Part shown: positions 23,682-32,420 of the stretch, piece after piece | Layout of the letters: each line of letters starts with the position of its first letter | Position numbering within the stretch: the first letter of the stretch is position 1 | Made by a program: the position numbers and the translations under genes | NCBI RefSeq assembly: GCF_023074835.1 | Contig: NZ_JALLGW010000001.1 | Span: forward strand, 62,001-126,000 | Length of the DNA: 64,000 bases | Source: Halomarina salina | GTDB lineage: Archaea; Halobacteriota; Halobacteria; Halobacteriales; Haloarculaceae | Direction of reading: 5' to 3' | Notes under the pieces: generated by a model | What the model was told of the DNA's origin: nothing | What the model saw: only the letters and a program-made list of their open reading frames with translations | Databases searched by the model: none

Positions 23682-24986
23682 ATGGACGACCGAACGTACA
23701 CAGCGGACGCCGAACCCGGCGACGAGGTCACCGTCGCGGGCTGGGCACACGAGATCCGCGACCTCGGCGGCATCGCTTTCCTCATCGTACGCGACAAGAC
23801 CGGCAAGATACAGGTCAAGTTCGCGAAAGACGAGATGGACGAGGATCTCGTCGAGACGGGCACGAACGTCACGCGCGAGTCCGTCGTGCAGGTGACCGGC
23901 ACCGTCGAGGAGGAGCCACGCGCCCCCACGGGCGTCGAGGTCGTCCCCGAGACCGTCGAGGTCGTCGCACCCGCCGACCCCGAACTCCCCCTCGACCCCT
24001 CGGGCAAGGTCGACGCCGAACTCCCGACCCGCCTCGACAACCGGACGCTCGACCTCCGGCGCGACGAACCGAAGGCCATCTTCGAGATTCGCGCGACGGT
24101 CCTCGCGGCCGTCCGCGACTACTTCCGCGGGGAGAACGCGACGGAGATCAATACGCCGAAGATCGTCGCCACGGGCACCGAGGGCGGGACGGAGCTGTTC
24201 CCCATCACCTACTTCGGCCAGGAGGCGTTCATGAACCAGTCGCCACAGCTGTTCAAACAGCTGATGGTCGGCTCCGGCCTCGAACGCGTCTTCGAGATCG
24301 GCCCCATCTTCCGCGCCGAGGAGCACAACACGCCCCGGCACCTCAACGAGGCGACCTCCATCGACTTCGAGAGCGCGTTCACCGACCACCACGGCGCGAT
24401 GGACGTCTGCGAGGGCGCGCTGAAGGCGGCCTACGAGGCCGTCGCCGAGGAGTGCGCCGACGAACTGGAGACGCTCGGCCTGGCCGACGAGTTCGAGGTC
24501 CCCGAGGAGGCGTTCCCGCGGCTCTCCTACGAGGAGGCCATCGAGCGCGTCAACGCGACGGGCGAACTGGACGAACAGCTCGTCTGGGGCGACGACCTCT
24601 CGACGGAGGCCGAGAAGGCCCTCGGCGCGGACGTCGGCGGCCACTACTTCATCACCGACTGGCCCAGCGAGGTCAAGCCGTTCTACATCAAGGACCACGA
24701 CGACGACGAGTCCCTCTCGACGGGCTTCGACATGATGCACCCGAACATGGAGCTCGTCTCGGGCGGCCAGCGTGAACACCGCTACGAGCAGCTCGTCGAA
24801 GGGTTCGAACAGCAGGGCCTCGACCCCGAGTCGTTCGAGTACTACACGAAGATGTTCCGCTACGGCATGCCGCCCCACGCCGGGTTCGGCCTCGGCGGCG
24901 AGCGCCTCATCATGACGATGCTCGGACTGGACAACATCCGGGAGGCGGTGCTGTTCCCGAGGGACCGCCAGCGGCTGAGTCCGTAA
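23682..24986 (+). CDS. aspS: Aspartyl-tRNA synthetase, archaeal type, probably non-discriminating
   Basis: Charges tRNA(Asp) and probably tRNA(Asn) with aspartate. 434 residues, the usual archaeal/eukaryotic class IIb length. OB-fold anticodon domain ([13 protein letters not shown]), hinge, then catalytic motifs: motif 1 around [15 protein letters not shown], motif 2 [15 protein letters not shown], motif 3 [13 protein letters not shown]. His23 and Pro82 occupy the positions of Trp26 and Lys85 of the Thermococcus kodakarensis enzyme, which are the residues reported to restrict that enzyme to tRNA(Asp). The relaxed type would need GatCAB; gatB is at 13191-14672. A CTTTAG box about 30 nt before ATG suggests a leaderless transcript. 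Confidence 0.96.
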   Translation: MDDRTYTADAEPGDEVTVAGWAHEIRDLGGIAFLIVRDKTGKIQVKFAKDEMDEDLVETGTNVTRESVVQVTGTVEEEPRAPTGVEVVPETVEVVAPADPELPLDPSGKVDAELPTRLDNRTLDLRRDEPKAIFEIRATVLAAVRDYFRGENATEINTPKIVATGTEGGTELFPITYFGQEAFMNQSPQLFKQLMVGSGLERVFEIGPIFRAEEHNTPRHLNEATSIDFESAFTDHHGAMDVCEGALKAAYEAVAEECADELETLGLADEFEVPEEAFPRLSYEEAIERVNATGELDEQLVWGDDLSTEAEKALGADVGGHYFITDWPSEVKPFYIKDHDDDESLSTGFDMMHPNMELVSGGQREHRYEQLVEGFEQQGLDPESFEYYTKMFRYGMPPHAGFGLGGERLIMTMLGLDNIREAVLFPRDRQRLSP

Positions 24987-25052
24987 GGGCGAAGCCCCCG
25001 GTCCCTCAGGAACGACGAGCGACCATCGGGAGCGAGTCAGTTCCCGCGAGAC

Positions 25053-25607
25053 TCACTTCTCCGTCTTCGTCTTCACGGTGCCGAGCACCTTCTCGCCGTA
25101 CTCCTTCGCCGTCGTCTCGTCGGCCAGGTACTCCTCCGCCCACTCGACCGCGACTGCGTACTCGCCCATCGTCGATTCCTCGTGTTCGAGCGTCACGGAG
25201 AGCGGTCCCGGTTCGTCGACCGCCTCGACGTAGGTCGCGTACGTCCCGGCGACGACGCCGAGCGAGCGCGCGACGCCCTCGTCGGCGAACGAGTCGACCG
25301 CCTGGGTCAGCGAGACGAACGTCTCGTACTCGGACCCGTCGACCACGTCGACCCCGCGTTCGTCGAGGGCCGCCGCGAACGAGTCGAAACCGTCGACCGA
25401 GTCGGGAGCCGACTCGACGCCCGACTCGGCGATGGACTTCACCTCCGGAACCGGCAGCGACGGGACGAGGCGACTGGTCGGCGTCTGGCGCTGTATCTTC
25501 GGCGGGGTCTTCGTGGCGGTATCGCTCCCGCTCTCGACCGGCCGGGCACAGCCAGCCGCGAGCGGTGTCGCGGCGGCGACGCTGACGACGAAGTGACGAC
25601 GGCGCAC
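25053..25607 (-). CDS. Predicted Tat-exported lipoprotein, function unknown
   Basis: 184 residues from GTG 25607. The start VRRRHFVVSVAAATPLAAGC combines a twin-arginine-like opening with a lipobox (LAAGC), which in haloarchaea predicts Tat export and lipid anchoring. The mature part has a Thr/Pro linker, then an alpha/beta region (DSFAAALDERGVDVVDG, SVTLEHEESTMGEYAVAVEW) ending in a Lys/Thr tail. A longer ATG start at 25658 would push the RR motif to residue 19 and is less likely. Not a recognised family. It converges with aspS and is divergent from the antiporter gene. Confidence 0.72.
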   Translation of the reverse strand: MRRRHFVVSVAAATPLAAGCARPVESGSDTATKTPPKIQRQTPTSRLVPSLPVPEVKSIAESGVESAPDSVDGFDSFAAALDERGVDVVDGSEYETFVSLTQAVDSFADEGVARSLGVVAGTYATYVEAVDEPGPLSVTLEHEESTMGEYAVAVEWAEEYLADETTAKEYGEKVLGTVKTKTEK

Positions 25608-25719
25608 ACCCCGGTGGAAGGTCGGTCGACCGATAAGCCTGTGGCTGGCACGAGCCACCGAATTCGTCGGTATTGCCCCTCCTCGAAGCTATTTCAGGCG
25701 GTTGCCCGAATGGGCGTGC

Positions 25720-26973
25720 ATGTCGCTGGTCCTCTACGATGTCGGCCTCGCCGTCGCCGGGGTGGTGGTCCTCGGCGTGACGCTCCTCGCCCGCGTCGTC
25801 CCGGACCGGCCCATCTCGCTCCCGGTGCTCTACGTCCTGTTCGGAGCCATCGCCTTCTCGCTCCCCCTGGGGTTCCCGGTGCCGGACCCCCTCGACTACG
25901 GCGACCTGACCGAGCGACTCGCCGAACTCGGCGTCATCGTCGCGCTGATGGGGACCGGACTGAAACTCGACCGCCGACCGGGCTGGCCGGAGTGGCAGTC
26001 GACGGCCCGCCTGCTCGTCGTCACGATGCCGCTGACCATCGCCGGGGCGGCGGCACTGGGGTGGGGTGTCCTCGGCTTCGCCCTCCCGACGGCGATGTTG
26101 CTGGGGGCGGTCGTCGCCCCCACGGACCCGGTGCTCGCCGCGGAGGTGCAGGTCGAGGACCCCGGCGAGGGGTCGGAGGGCGAGGAGGTGTCGGACCGGG
26201 AGGGGATGGCCGACGAGGTCCGGTTCGCGCTCAGTTCGGAGGCTGGCCTGAACGACAGCCTCGCGTTCCCGTTCACCTACCTCGCGATTCTCTTCGCGTT
26301 CGTCGGGGCGTCGCCGTCGAACTGGGCCGGGGAGTGGCTGCTGAACTTCGTCGTGTACAAACTGGTCGTCGGCCTGGTCGCTGGCGTCGCGTTCGGGTGG
26401 GTGCTCGCTCGCCTCGTGTTCGCCTCGGAGGCCCGGACCGTGCTCGGTCGGTCGCTGAAGGGTGTCGAGGCGCTTGGCGGGACGCTCGTCGTCTACGGGG
26501 CGACCGAACTGCTCAACGGCTACGGCTTCCTCGCCGTGTTCGTCGCCGCGCTGGTCGTCCGCGACTACGAGCGGGGTCACGAGTACGACGAGACGCTCCA
26601 CGAGGTCACCGAGATGGCCGAGTACCTGCTGATGGTCGGGGTCATGGTGCTGTTCGGTGGGGCACTCGTCAGCGGCCTGCTCGACCCCCTGACGGTCGAA
26701 GCGGCGCTGGTCGCGGTCGCGTGCGTCTTCCTCGTCCGGCCTCTGGCGGGCCTCGTCGGCCTGCTGGGGTTCGACCGGAACTGGAGCGAGCGTGCGACCA
26801 TCGCCTTCTTCGGCATCAGGGGGCTGGGGTCGTTCTACTACCTCGCCTACGCCCTGAACCACGCGCCGTTCCCCGACGCCGACCTGCTCTGGGCGGTGGT
26901 CGGACTCGTCGTCCTCGTCTCCGTCGTCGTCCACGGCGTCACCGCGACGCCGGTCGTCGAACGACTCGGGTAG
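25720..26973 (+). CDS. Cation:proton antiporter (CPA1, NhaP-like)
   Basis: 417 residues with about 12 membrane segments. The ion-binding core is visible as VAPTDPVLAAEV (TDP, segment 5) and SSEAGLNDSLAFP (ND pair, segment 6), the CPA1 signature. The short cytoplasmic loop between them is very acidic (EDPGEGSEGEEVSDREG). The C-terminus ends just after the last segment with no regulatory TrkA or CBS domain. It would exchange Na+ or K+ for H+, expected in a halophile. The start MSLVLYDVGL at 25720 was chosen over an upstream ATG that adds six residues; a CTATTTC box lies about 30 nt upstream. Confidence 0.92.
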   Translation: MSLVLYDVGLAVAGVVVLGVTLLARVVPDRPISLPVLYVLFGAIAFSLPLGFPVPDPLDYGDLTERLAELGVIVALMGTGLKLDRRPGWPEWQSTARLLVVTMPLTIAGAAALGWGVLGFALPTAMLLGAVVAPTDPVLAAEVQVEDPGEGSEGEEVSDREGMADEVRFALSSEAGLNDSLAFPFTYLAILFAFVGASPSNWAGEWLLNFVVYKLVVGLVAGVAFGWVLARLVFASEARTVLGRSLKGVEALGGTLVVYGATELLNGYGFLAVFVAALVVRDYERGHEYDETLHEVTEMAEYLLMVGVMVLFGGALVSGLLDPLTVEAALVAVACVFLVRPLAGLVGLLGFDRNWSERATIAFFGIRGLGSFYYLAYALNHAPFPDADLLWAVVGLVVLVSVVVHGVTATPVVERLG

Positions 26974-27036
26974 CCGCCCCACCATCCCGACCACGAAATG
27001 CAACGTTCAAGTGCGTAACTCACCGACTCCGGGGCG

Positions 27037-27870
27037 ATGACAGCCCGCGCGTTCGTTCCCGGCCACGTCACCGGCTTCTTCAGCGTCCACCCCGACGACG
27101 ACCCGGTCGTCGCGGGGTCCAGGGGCGCGGGCCTCGCGCTCTCCGACGGCGTCACCGTCGGTGTCGAACCCGTCGCCGACCCGTCCGGCCGACGACTCCT
27201 CCTGAACGGCCGGGCGGTCGAGATGCCCGCCGTGACCGGCGTCCTCGACCGACTCGGTGCCGACGCGCGCGTCACCGCAGAGACCGAACTGCCCATCAGC
27301 GCCGGGTTCGGCGTCTCGGGGGCGTGCGCGCTCGGCACGGCACTCGCGCTCGACGCCGAGACAGCGGGCGGCCACACCGACCGCGAACTCGTCGCCGTCG
27401 CCCACGCGAGCGAGGTGGAGGCCGGGACGGGGCTCGGCGACGTGGTCGGACAGGCCCGCGGCGGGATGCCGATTCGTCTCGAACCCGGTGCGCCGCCGCA
27501 GGGGTACCTCGACGGGCTCCCGGCACGCCCCGGCGTCGAGTACATCACCTTCGGCGGGCTGGACACCGCCGAGGTCATCGGCGGCGACACCGAGGCGCTG
27601 TCGCGAGCGGGCGAGGCGGCCCTCGAAACCCTCCACGACTCGCCGACCGTCGAGACGTTCGTGGGGGCGTCGCGCCGGTTCGCACGCGAGGCGAGACTGA
27701 CGACGCCGGACGTGGAGACGGCCATCGAGGACGTGCAGGCGGCGGGCGGCGAGGCGGCGATGGCGATGCTCGGCCAGACGGTGTTCGCGCTGGACGACGG
27801 GTTGTCGCGGGCGGGCTACGACGCGCGGTCGTGTCGAGTGACGGCGGGGGCGACACTGCTCGAAGCGTAG
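27037..27870 (+). CDS. Pantoate kinase (GHMP kinase family)
   Basis: Phosphorylates pantoate to 4-phosphopantoate in the archaeal route to coenzyme A. 277 residues. The N-terminal VPGHVTGFFSVHPDDDPV and SRGAGLALSDGV are typical of archaeal pantoate kinase, and the GHMP ATP loop reads PISAGFGVSGACALG. The enzyme of the next step, phosphopantothenate synthetase, is two genes downstream on the same strand (28983-29756); an M48 protease gene lies between, with 17 bp to this gene's stop, so one operon is likely. Confidence 0.93.
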   Translation: MTARAFVPGHVTGFFSVHPDDDPVVAGSRGAGLALSDGVTVGVEPVADPSGRRLLLNGRAVEMPAVTGVLDRLGADARVTAETELPISAGFGVSGACALGTALALDAETAGGHTDRELVAVAHASEVEAGTGLGDVVGQARGGMPIRLEPGAPPQGYLDGLPARPGVEYITFGGLDTAEVIGGDTEALSRAGEAALETLHDSPTVETFVGASRRFAREARLTTPDVETAIEDVQAAGGEAAMAMLGQTVFALDDGLSRAGYDARSCRVTAGATLLEA

Positions 27871-27887
27871 TCGGGGGTGAGTCACTC

Positions 27888-28922
27888 GTGCGAACACTGT
27901 TGGGGGTGGTCTCCGACGACGCCGGTGTGTCACGGGACCGTCGGCTGCGTGCGCTCGCGAAGACCGCGGTGACGCTCCCGGTCGTCGTCGCGCTGATGGC
28001 GATGCCACTGCTCCTGGTCCTGCTCGTCCTCGGCCTGCCGGTCGGGTTCGCCATCGGCATCGGCGTCCTCCTCGTCCTCGGTAGCATCGACTGGCTGGGG
28101 GCGTGGCTGGCCGTTCCAGTGAGCGCGCTGCTCACCCTCACCGCACTCGGTGTCCTCGCACAACGCGTCGTCGTCGAGACACGCGAGCGGCCCCCCGGCG
28201 TCATCGAGGAGGTCACTACCCACGCCACAGCCGACCAGCGACCCGAACTGCGTGAGACGGTTCGGTCGGTGGCCCAACGACTCGACACCCCCGTACCGAC
28301 GGTTCTCGTCGCCGGGCCGGACGCACCGCCCGCGCTGTCGACCGGAATCACGCCGGGGACGACGACGCTGGTCGTCTCGACGCGGGTGCTGGACACCCTC
28401 TCGCCGACCGAACTCGAAGCGGTCGTGGCCCACGAACTCGCACACGTGGCGAACCACGACTCGACGCTCAAGACGCTGCTCGTCGTCCCCCACAGACTGT
28501 TCGGGATGCTCGGTCTCGCCGGGTTGGCGTACACGCAGTTTCTGTTGCCGCTCGTGCTACCGTACTACGTCGTGTTCTGCGTCGCCAGAGGCTCGTTCGA
28601 GCGCACGCGAGAACGCGCGGCAGATCGCGCCGCCGCGCGCGTGACCGGGAACCCCGCTGCACTCGCCAGCGCGCTCGAAACGCTCGACTCGGGCGGCGAC
28701 GAACGCCCCGACGCCGACGCTCGCGACACCGCCTCCAGTCTCTCTATCGTCCCACTGGCCGACGAGCACGCAGTGCGCACCGACTGGAACCGCGAGCCGC
28801 TGTTCTGGTCGGTGCAGCGACCCGTCCGGCGCGTCTGGAACCGCTTCACCGCCAGACACCCCCGAACCGAGGACCGAGTCGACGAACTCCGAGCAATCGA
28901 GCGCGAGCAGGAGACGACCTGA
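27888..28922 (+). CDS. M48-family membrane metalloprotease (HtpX-like)
   Basis: 344 residues from GTG 27888, 17 bp after the pantoate kinase stop. Two N-terminal hydrophobic segments (VVALMAMPLLLVLLVLGLPV and the following VGFAIGIGVLLVLGSIDWLG), a third near LTLTALGVLAQ, then the zinc site VVAHELAHVANHDS (HExxH) and the downstream ERAADRAAARV region carrying the third-ligand helix. Further hydrophobic sequence follows the zinc site (LFGMLGLAGLAYTQFLLPLVLPYYVVF). HtpX-like enzymes degrade damaged membrane proteins. Position inside the CoA pair is unexplained. The frame stays open far upstream, but that is a GC-rich artefact. Confidence 0.88.
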   Translation: MRTLLGVVSDDAGVSRDRRLRALAKTAVTLPVVVALMAMPLLLVLLVLGLPVGFAIGIGVLLVLGSIDWLGAWLAVPVSALLTLTALGVLAQRVVVETRERPPGVIEEVTTHATADQRPELRETVRSVAQRLDTPVPTVLVAGPDAPPALSTGITPGTTTLVVSTRVLDTLSPTELEAVVAHELAHVANHDSTLKTLLVVPHRLFGMLGLAGLAYTQFLLPLVLPYYVVFCVARGSFERTRERAADRAAARVTGNPAALASALETLDSGGDERPDADARDTASSLSIVPLADEHAVRTDWNREPLFWSVQRPVRRVWNRFTARHPRTEDRVDELRAIEREQETT

Positions 28923-28982
28923 CCGCCGACACCGGAGACGACACAACGCACGGCTTTTCCCCGGACCCGCCGACCCACACGC

Positions 28983-29756
28983 ATGAGCGACGTCGAGGTG
29001 CCGGAGAGCCACCCCCGGTACGAGTCCCTCCTCACGCGCCACCGCATCGAGGAGGGCGTCGAGAAGGGCATCACGAGCAGGCAGGGACTCATCGCGCAGG
29101 GTCGCGGCGAGGCGTTCGACTACCTGCTCGGCGAGCGAACCACGGGGAGTGCCGACGCGGCCGCCCGCGCCGCGGCCGCCCACCTCCTGCTGGCCGACCA
29201 CCCCGTGCTCTCGGTCAACGGGAACGTCGCGGCGCTCTGCCCCGGCGAACTGGTCGAACTCGCCGAAGTGGTCGGGGCGGACCTGGAGGTGAACCTGTTC
29301 AACCGCACCGACGAGCGGATGCGCGCCATCGTCGACCACCTGCGCGACCACGGCGCGGAGGCGGTCAGGGGGCTCACGGCCGACGGCCGCATCCCCGGTA
29401 TCGACCACGAGCGCGCGAAGGTCGACGCCGAGGGCATCGGCGACGCCGACGTGGTGCTCGTCCCGCTGGAGGACGGCGACCGGGCCGAGGCGCTGGGCGC
29501 GATGGGGAAGGTCGAACTCGTCGTCGACCTCAACCCGATGTCCCGCTCGGCGCAGGTCGCCACGGTGCCCATCGTCGACAACGTGATTCGAGCGATTCCG
29601 AACGTGACGCGCCACGCCCGCGACCTCGCGGACGCCAGCGAGGCCGAACTGCACGCCGTCGTCGACGGGTTCGACGCCGAGACGACGCTCGCGGCCGCAG
29701 AACGGGCGATTCGCGAGGGCGTGGACGACGAGGGCGACGGAGAGAACGAGAGCTGA
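28983..29756 (+). CDS. 4-phosphopantoate--beta-alanine ligase (phosphopantothenate synthetase)
   Basis: ATP-dependent condensation of 4-phosphopantoate with beta-alanine, the step after pantoate kinase in archaeal CoA synthesis. 257 residues. Recognised by HPRYESLLTRHRIEEG, TSRQGLIAQGRGEAFDYLLGE, LSVNGNVAALCPGELVEL, VNLFNRTDERM and VDLNPMSRSAQ. The C-terminus is a short acidic tail. The ATG 28983 is 60 bp after the M48 gene; pantoate kinase is upstream of that. The bacterial PanC/PanK route is not seen here. Confidence 0.94.
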   Translation: MSDVEVPESHPRYESLLTRHRIEEGVEKGITSRQGLIAQGRGEAFDYLLGERTTGSADAAARAAAAHLLLADHPVLSVNGNVAALCPGELVELAEVVGADLEVNLFNRTDERMRAIVDHLRDHGAEAVRGLTADGRIPGIDHERAKVDAEGIGDADVVLVPLEDGDRAEALGAMGKVELVVDLNPMSRSAQVATVPIVDNVIRAIPNVTRHARDLADASEAELHAVVDGFDAETTLAAAERAIREGVDDEGDGENES

Positions 29757-29762
29757 GAGCGC

Positions 29763-30422
29763 TCAGCGGTCGACGAGGCGCGGCGAGACGTTCCGTCGAC
29801 CGTCCTCGGTCCGTTCCTCAGGGTCGTCGACGAACGGGGCCAGGTAGCGCGCGGCGTTCGAGACCTCCGAGAGCGAGTAGTAGGTGGCGTGGAGCAGTTC
29901 CCGGGCGCGCCGTCGGCGTGGCGACTCCACGGCGTGCGGGAGACCGTCGGGGAACGCTTCGCCGTCGTATCGGCCGAGCCACTCGCGGGCGAGTCGGACC
30001 CCCTTCTCGGCGTCGTACCCGCGCGTCGCGTAGTGTTTCAGCGGGTGAGTGAGCCACGAGTACTCCCAGTGAGCGTAGACGTCGACCGCCTCACCCTCAC
30101 GGTCTTCGTCGACGGCGTCGTCGACGACGTGGAGGACGAGGTGGAGCTGCCAGTCCGCCAGCGGCGACTCGCGCCACACCCACGACCCCTCCGAGGTGTT
30201 GCCGTCGACGCGGACCTTCAGCGCCGAGAGCGGGTTGCGGGAGAAGCCGAGCTCCTCGTCGAGGATGCGTTCGAGCGTCCCCTCCGAGCAGTGGACGGTC
30301 ATCGCGTACTCCTCCTCGGTGGTGTGCATCACCGCGTAGCCCCCGAACGGTTCGAACAGCCGGTGCAGCGAGGGCCAGACGTGCCGACGGAGCGCGTTCA
30401 CGAAGTCCTGCCTGAATCCCAT
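29763..30422 (-). CDS. Conserved haloarchaeal protein of unknown function
   Basis: 219 residues, soluble, mixed alpha/beta: [19 protein letters not shown] at the start, a Trp-rich middle ([34 protein letters not shown]), then [23 protein letters not shown] and a charged end. The density of aromatic residues and the lack of any signal peptide suggest a cytosolic globular protein. I do not recognise the family. It converges with the phosphopantothenate synthetase gene (7 bp between the stops) and is divergent from thi4. Confidence 0.75.
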   Translation of the reverse strand: MGFRQDFVNALRRHVWPSLHRLFEPFGGYAVMHTTEEEYAMTVHCSEGTLERILDEELGFSRNPLSALKVRVDGNTSEGSWVWRESPLADWQLHLVLHVVDDAVDEDREGEAVDVYAHWEYSWLTHPLKHYATRGYDAEKGVRLAREWLGRYDGEAFPDGLPHAVESPRRRRARELLHATYYSLSEVSNAARYLAPFVDDPEERTEDGRRNVSPRLVDR

Positions 30423-30534
30423 CGATGGCGAGTCCGACGGCCGCGTCCCCTATCAGCGTTCGCGTCGTGGCGCGACGAGTCCGGAGCGGCCGGAGCGGCC
30501 GAACCGGCGCGGCCGGCCGAACGTTCCTCGTGTG

Positions 30535-30550
30535 GAGACCGACCGGTCTC
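30535..30550. promoter_or_regulatory. Inverted repeat upstream of thi4
   Basis: GAGACC-GACC-GGTCTC (6-bp arms) lies 51 nt before the thi4 ATG. A CTTTCAA stretch at about 30570-30576 is at leaderless TATA distance (about 30 nt), so the repeat sits just upstream of the promoter core, a place for a regulator. The ThiN-domain regulator encoded at 38803-39699 is a candidate binder by function, but no known operator sequence was matched. Confidence 0.35.
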
Positions 30551-30600
30551 ACGAACGGTACCCAAACCGCTTTCAACACCGAGTGATACTACCGAGTTGT

Positions 30601-31527
30601 ATGACTCAGTTCGACGGCTTCGCGCCCGTAGACGAGGCGGACGTGACCCGCGCCATCGCCAGTTCGTGGTCCGAGGAGTTCGAGGAACGCATCGACACCG
30701 ACGTCATCGTCGTCGGCGGCGGTCCGTCGGGACTCGTGACGGCCGCCGAACTCGCCCAGCGAGACGTGGACGTGACCGTCGTCGAGAAGAACAACTACCT
30801 CGGCGGCGGATTCTGGCTCGGCGGGTTCCTGATGAACAAGGTGACCGTCCGCGCGCCGGCCCACACCGTGCTCGACGAACTCGGCGTTCCGTACGAACCG
30901 GTCGAGGACGTGGAGGGACTGTACGTCGCCAGCGGCCCGCACGCCTGCTCGGCGCTCATCGAACACGCCTGCTCGGCGGGCGCGAGCGTCCAGAACATGA
31001 CCGAGTTCACCGACGTCGTCGTGCGCGAGAGCGACCGCGTCGGCGGCGTCGTGATGAACTGGACGCCGGTCCACGCGCTCCCGCGAGAACTCACCTGCGT
31101 CGACCCCGTCGCCGTCGAGTCGGACGTCGTCGTCGACGCCACGGGTCACGACGCGCTAGTGGTCTCGAAACTCGACGAGCGCGGCGCGCTCGACCTGCCG
31201 AGCATCGCCGAGGCCCGCGAACGCGGCAGCGTGATGGACGCCAGCGCCGACGACGAGTTCGGCGCGCCCGGCCACGACTCGCCCGGCCACGGCTCGATGC
31301 ACGTCGCCGAGAGCGAGGACCGGGTCGTCGAACACACCGGCGTCGTCCACGACGGCCTCGTCGCCACCGGGATGGCCGTCGCCACCGCCCACGGCCTCCC
31401 GCGCATGGGACCGACGTTCGGCGCGATGCTCGTCTCCGGGAAGGTGGGCGCGCAGGCCGTCCTCGACGAACTCGGGGCCGACGCCGACCCGGTCCAGACG
31501 ACGCCGCCCGCACCGGCCGACGACTGA
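30601..31527 (+). CDS. thi4: Thiazole synthase Thi4, cysteine sulfur-donor type
   Basis: Makes the ADP-thiazole precursor of thiamine from NAD and glycine. 308 residues. N-terminal FAD/NAD-binding motif [18 protein letters not shown], then [16 protein letters not shown] and the C-terminal [18 protein letters not shown]-like block (here [17 protein letters not shown]). Cys166 in PRELTCVDP aligns with the cysteine (Cys165 in Haloferax volcanii) reported as the sulfur source, so the enzyme is probably of the Cys-dependent, single-turnover kind and not the sulfide-dependent His type. A His/Gly loop ([10 protein letters not shown]) is also present. No TPP riboswitch is visible upstream. Confidence 0.95.
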   Translation: MTQFDGFAPVDEADVTRAIASSWSEEFEERIDTDVIVVGGGPSGLVTAAELAQRDVDVTVVEKNNYLGGGFWLGGFLMNKVTVRAPAHTVLDELGVPYEPVEDVEGLYVASGPHACSALIEHACSAGASVQNMTEFTDVVVRESDRVGGVVMNWTPVHALPRELTCVDPVAVESDVVVDATGHDALVVSKLDERGALDLPSIAEARERGSVMDASADDEFGAPGHDSPGHGSMHVAESEDRVVEHTGVVHDGLVATGMAVATAHGLPRMGPTFGAMLVSGKVGAQAVLDELGADADPVQTTPPAPADD

Positions 31528-31624
31528 CCGCGCGGCTCTCCGAACAGTTCCTCACACAGTCGGCACTCACCGGTCGAGAACGCACCGCCAGACCGTGACG
31601 GTGAGAACGGGAGTCGCGCGCGAC

Positions 31625-31882
31625 TCAGTTCGCGCCGGCGAACAGGTCGTCGACCGCACTCTGCGCCGCCAGCGCGGCGTCGTCGGCGACCTGTTCGGCG
31701 TCACCGGGCGCGTCGAGGTAGACGTCGACCTCCAGCACGCCGTCCTCGAAGTGGACGGTCACGTCGACGTCGCGCACGTCGCTCTGTTTGTAGCGGTCGA
31801 AGACGACGCCCTCTGCCGCGTCGCTGGCCGTCTGGACGACCGCCTCGTCGCTCGGTTCACCGGGGTCGGCGTCGTCCGCCAT
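31625..31882 (-). CDS. DUF3194 family protein
   Basis: 85 residues. VDVTVHFEDGVLEVDVYLD forms the strand pair characteristic of DUF3194, a small archaeal family regularly found beside the prefoldin beta gene, as here: it starts 4 bp after the pfdB stop, so it is the last gene of the operon. The fold is related to Pcc1-like small alpha/beta proteins. No biochemical role is established. The N-terminal 20 residues are acidic and probably disordered. Confidence 0.85.
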   Translation of the reverse strand: MADDADPGEPSDEAVVQTASDAAEGVVFDRYKQSDVRDVDVTVHFEDGVLEVDVYLDAPGDAEQVADDAALAAQSAVDDLFAGAN

Positions 31883-31886
31883 CGCC

Positions 31887-32291
31887 TCAGTCGCCGCCGG
31901 GGCCGCCCATGCCGGGACCGCCGGGACCCTGCGGGCCGCCCGCGCCGCCGCCCTGGAGCATCTCCTGCAGTTCCTGCTGGAGCTCCTCGAAGCGCTCCTG
32001 CACGCGCTCCTCCTGCTTGTTCAGCGTCTCGACGCGGACCTCCAGACTGTCGACCTTCTCCTCCAGATCGTCGTTGGCGTCGTCGTAGTTCGTCTGGACG
32101 AGGAGTTCGCCGACCTCCTGGTACATCGTCGTGTCCTCGTCGATGTCCTCCAGCTGGTCGAGAGCCGTCTTGGACTCCTGGAGCGTGGACTCGGCCTGCT
32201 GTTTCTGCATCGCGACGTTGCGCGCGGTGTCCTGCAGGTCCTGCAGGTCCTCGATCTTCTCCTGTGCCTCGGGCGGCAGATTTCCTTGCAT
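31887..32291 (-). CDS. pfdB: Prefoldin beta subunit
   Basis: Subunit of the prefoldin hexamer that holds unfolded proteins for the thermosome. 134 residues. Two long coiled-coil helices ([19 protein letters not shown] and [18 protein letters not shown]) are joined by a beta-hairpin segment ([15 protein letters not shown]). The C-terminal 20 residues are a Gly/Pro-rich tail ([12 protein letters not shown]...) longer than in many archaeal homologues. DUF3194 follows by 4 bp. pcc1 ends 129 bp upstream; that gap has its own palindrome and may hold a separate promoter. Confidence 0.95.
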   Translation of the reverse strand: MQGNLPPEAQEKIEDLQDLQDTARNVAMQKQQAESTLQESKTALDQLEDIDEDTTMYQEVGELLVQTNYDDANDDLEEKVDSLEVRVETLNKQEERVQERFEELQQELQEMLQGGGAGGPQGPGGPGMGGPGGD

Positions 32292-32338
32292 ATCCCGTCA
32301 GTCGCCGCCCACAGTGAAAAATGCCCGCTATTCGCCTC

Positions 32339-32352
32339 GTCGACCGGTCGAC
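32339..32352. promoter_or_regulatory. 14-bp perfect palindrome upstream of pfdB
   Basis: GTCGACCGGTCGAC is fully self-complementary and centred about 54 nt upstream of the pfdB ATG. An A/T-rich run on the minus strand (ATTTTTCA, about 32315-32322) at about 27 nt from the start could be the TATA box, which would place the palindrome just upstream of the core promoter. The binder is unknown. Confidence 0.4.
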
Positions 32353-32420
32353 AGGATTCCCGACGGCTGAACGGTGTCAGTCACACGAACGCGCACGAAC
32401 GAGGACCAGACGCTCGCGGG

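Noticed and set aside
25182-28922. A 1246-codon open frame on the plus strand
   Set aside because: Only its last 344 codons are the M48 protease; the rest is antisense to, or a wrong frame of, the lipoprotein, antiporter and pantoate kinase genes and reads as Arg/Gly-rich GC artefact.
30423-30600. TPP riboswitch before thi4
   Set aside because: No conserved thi-box sequence is visible, and the likely leaderless promoter leaves no 5' leader to hold one.
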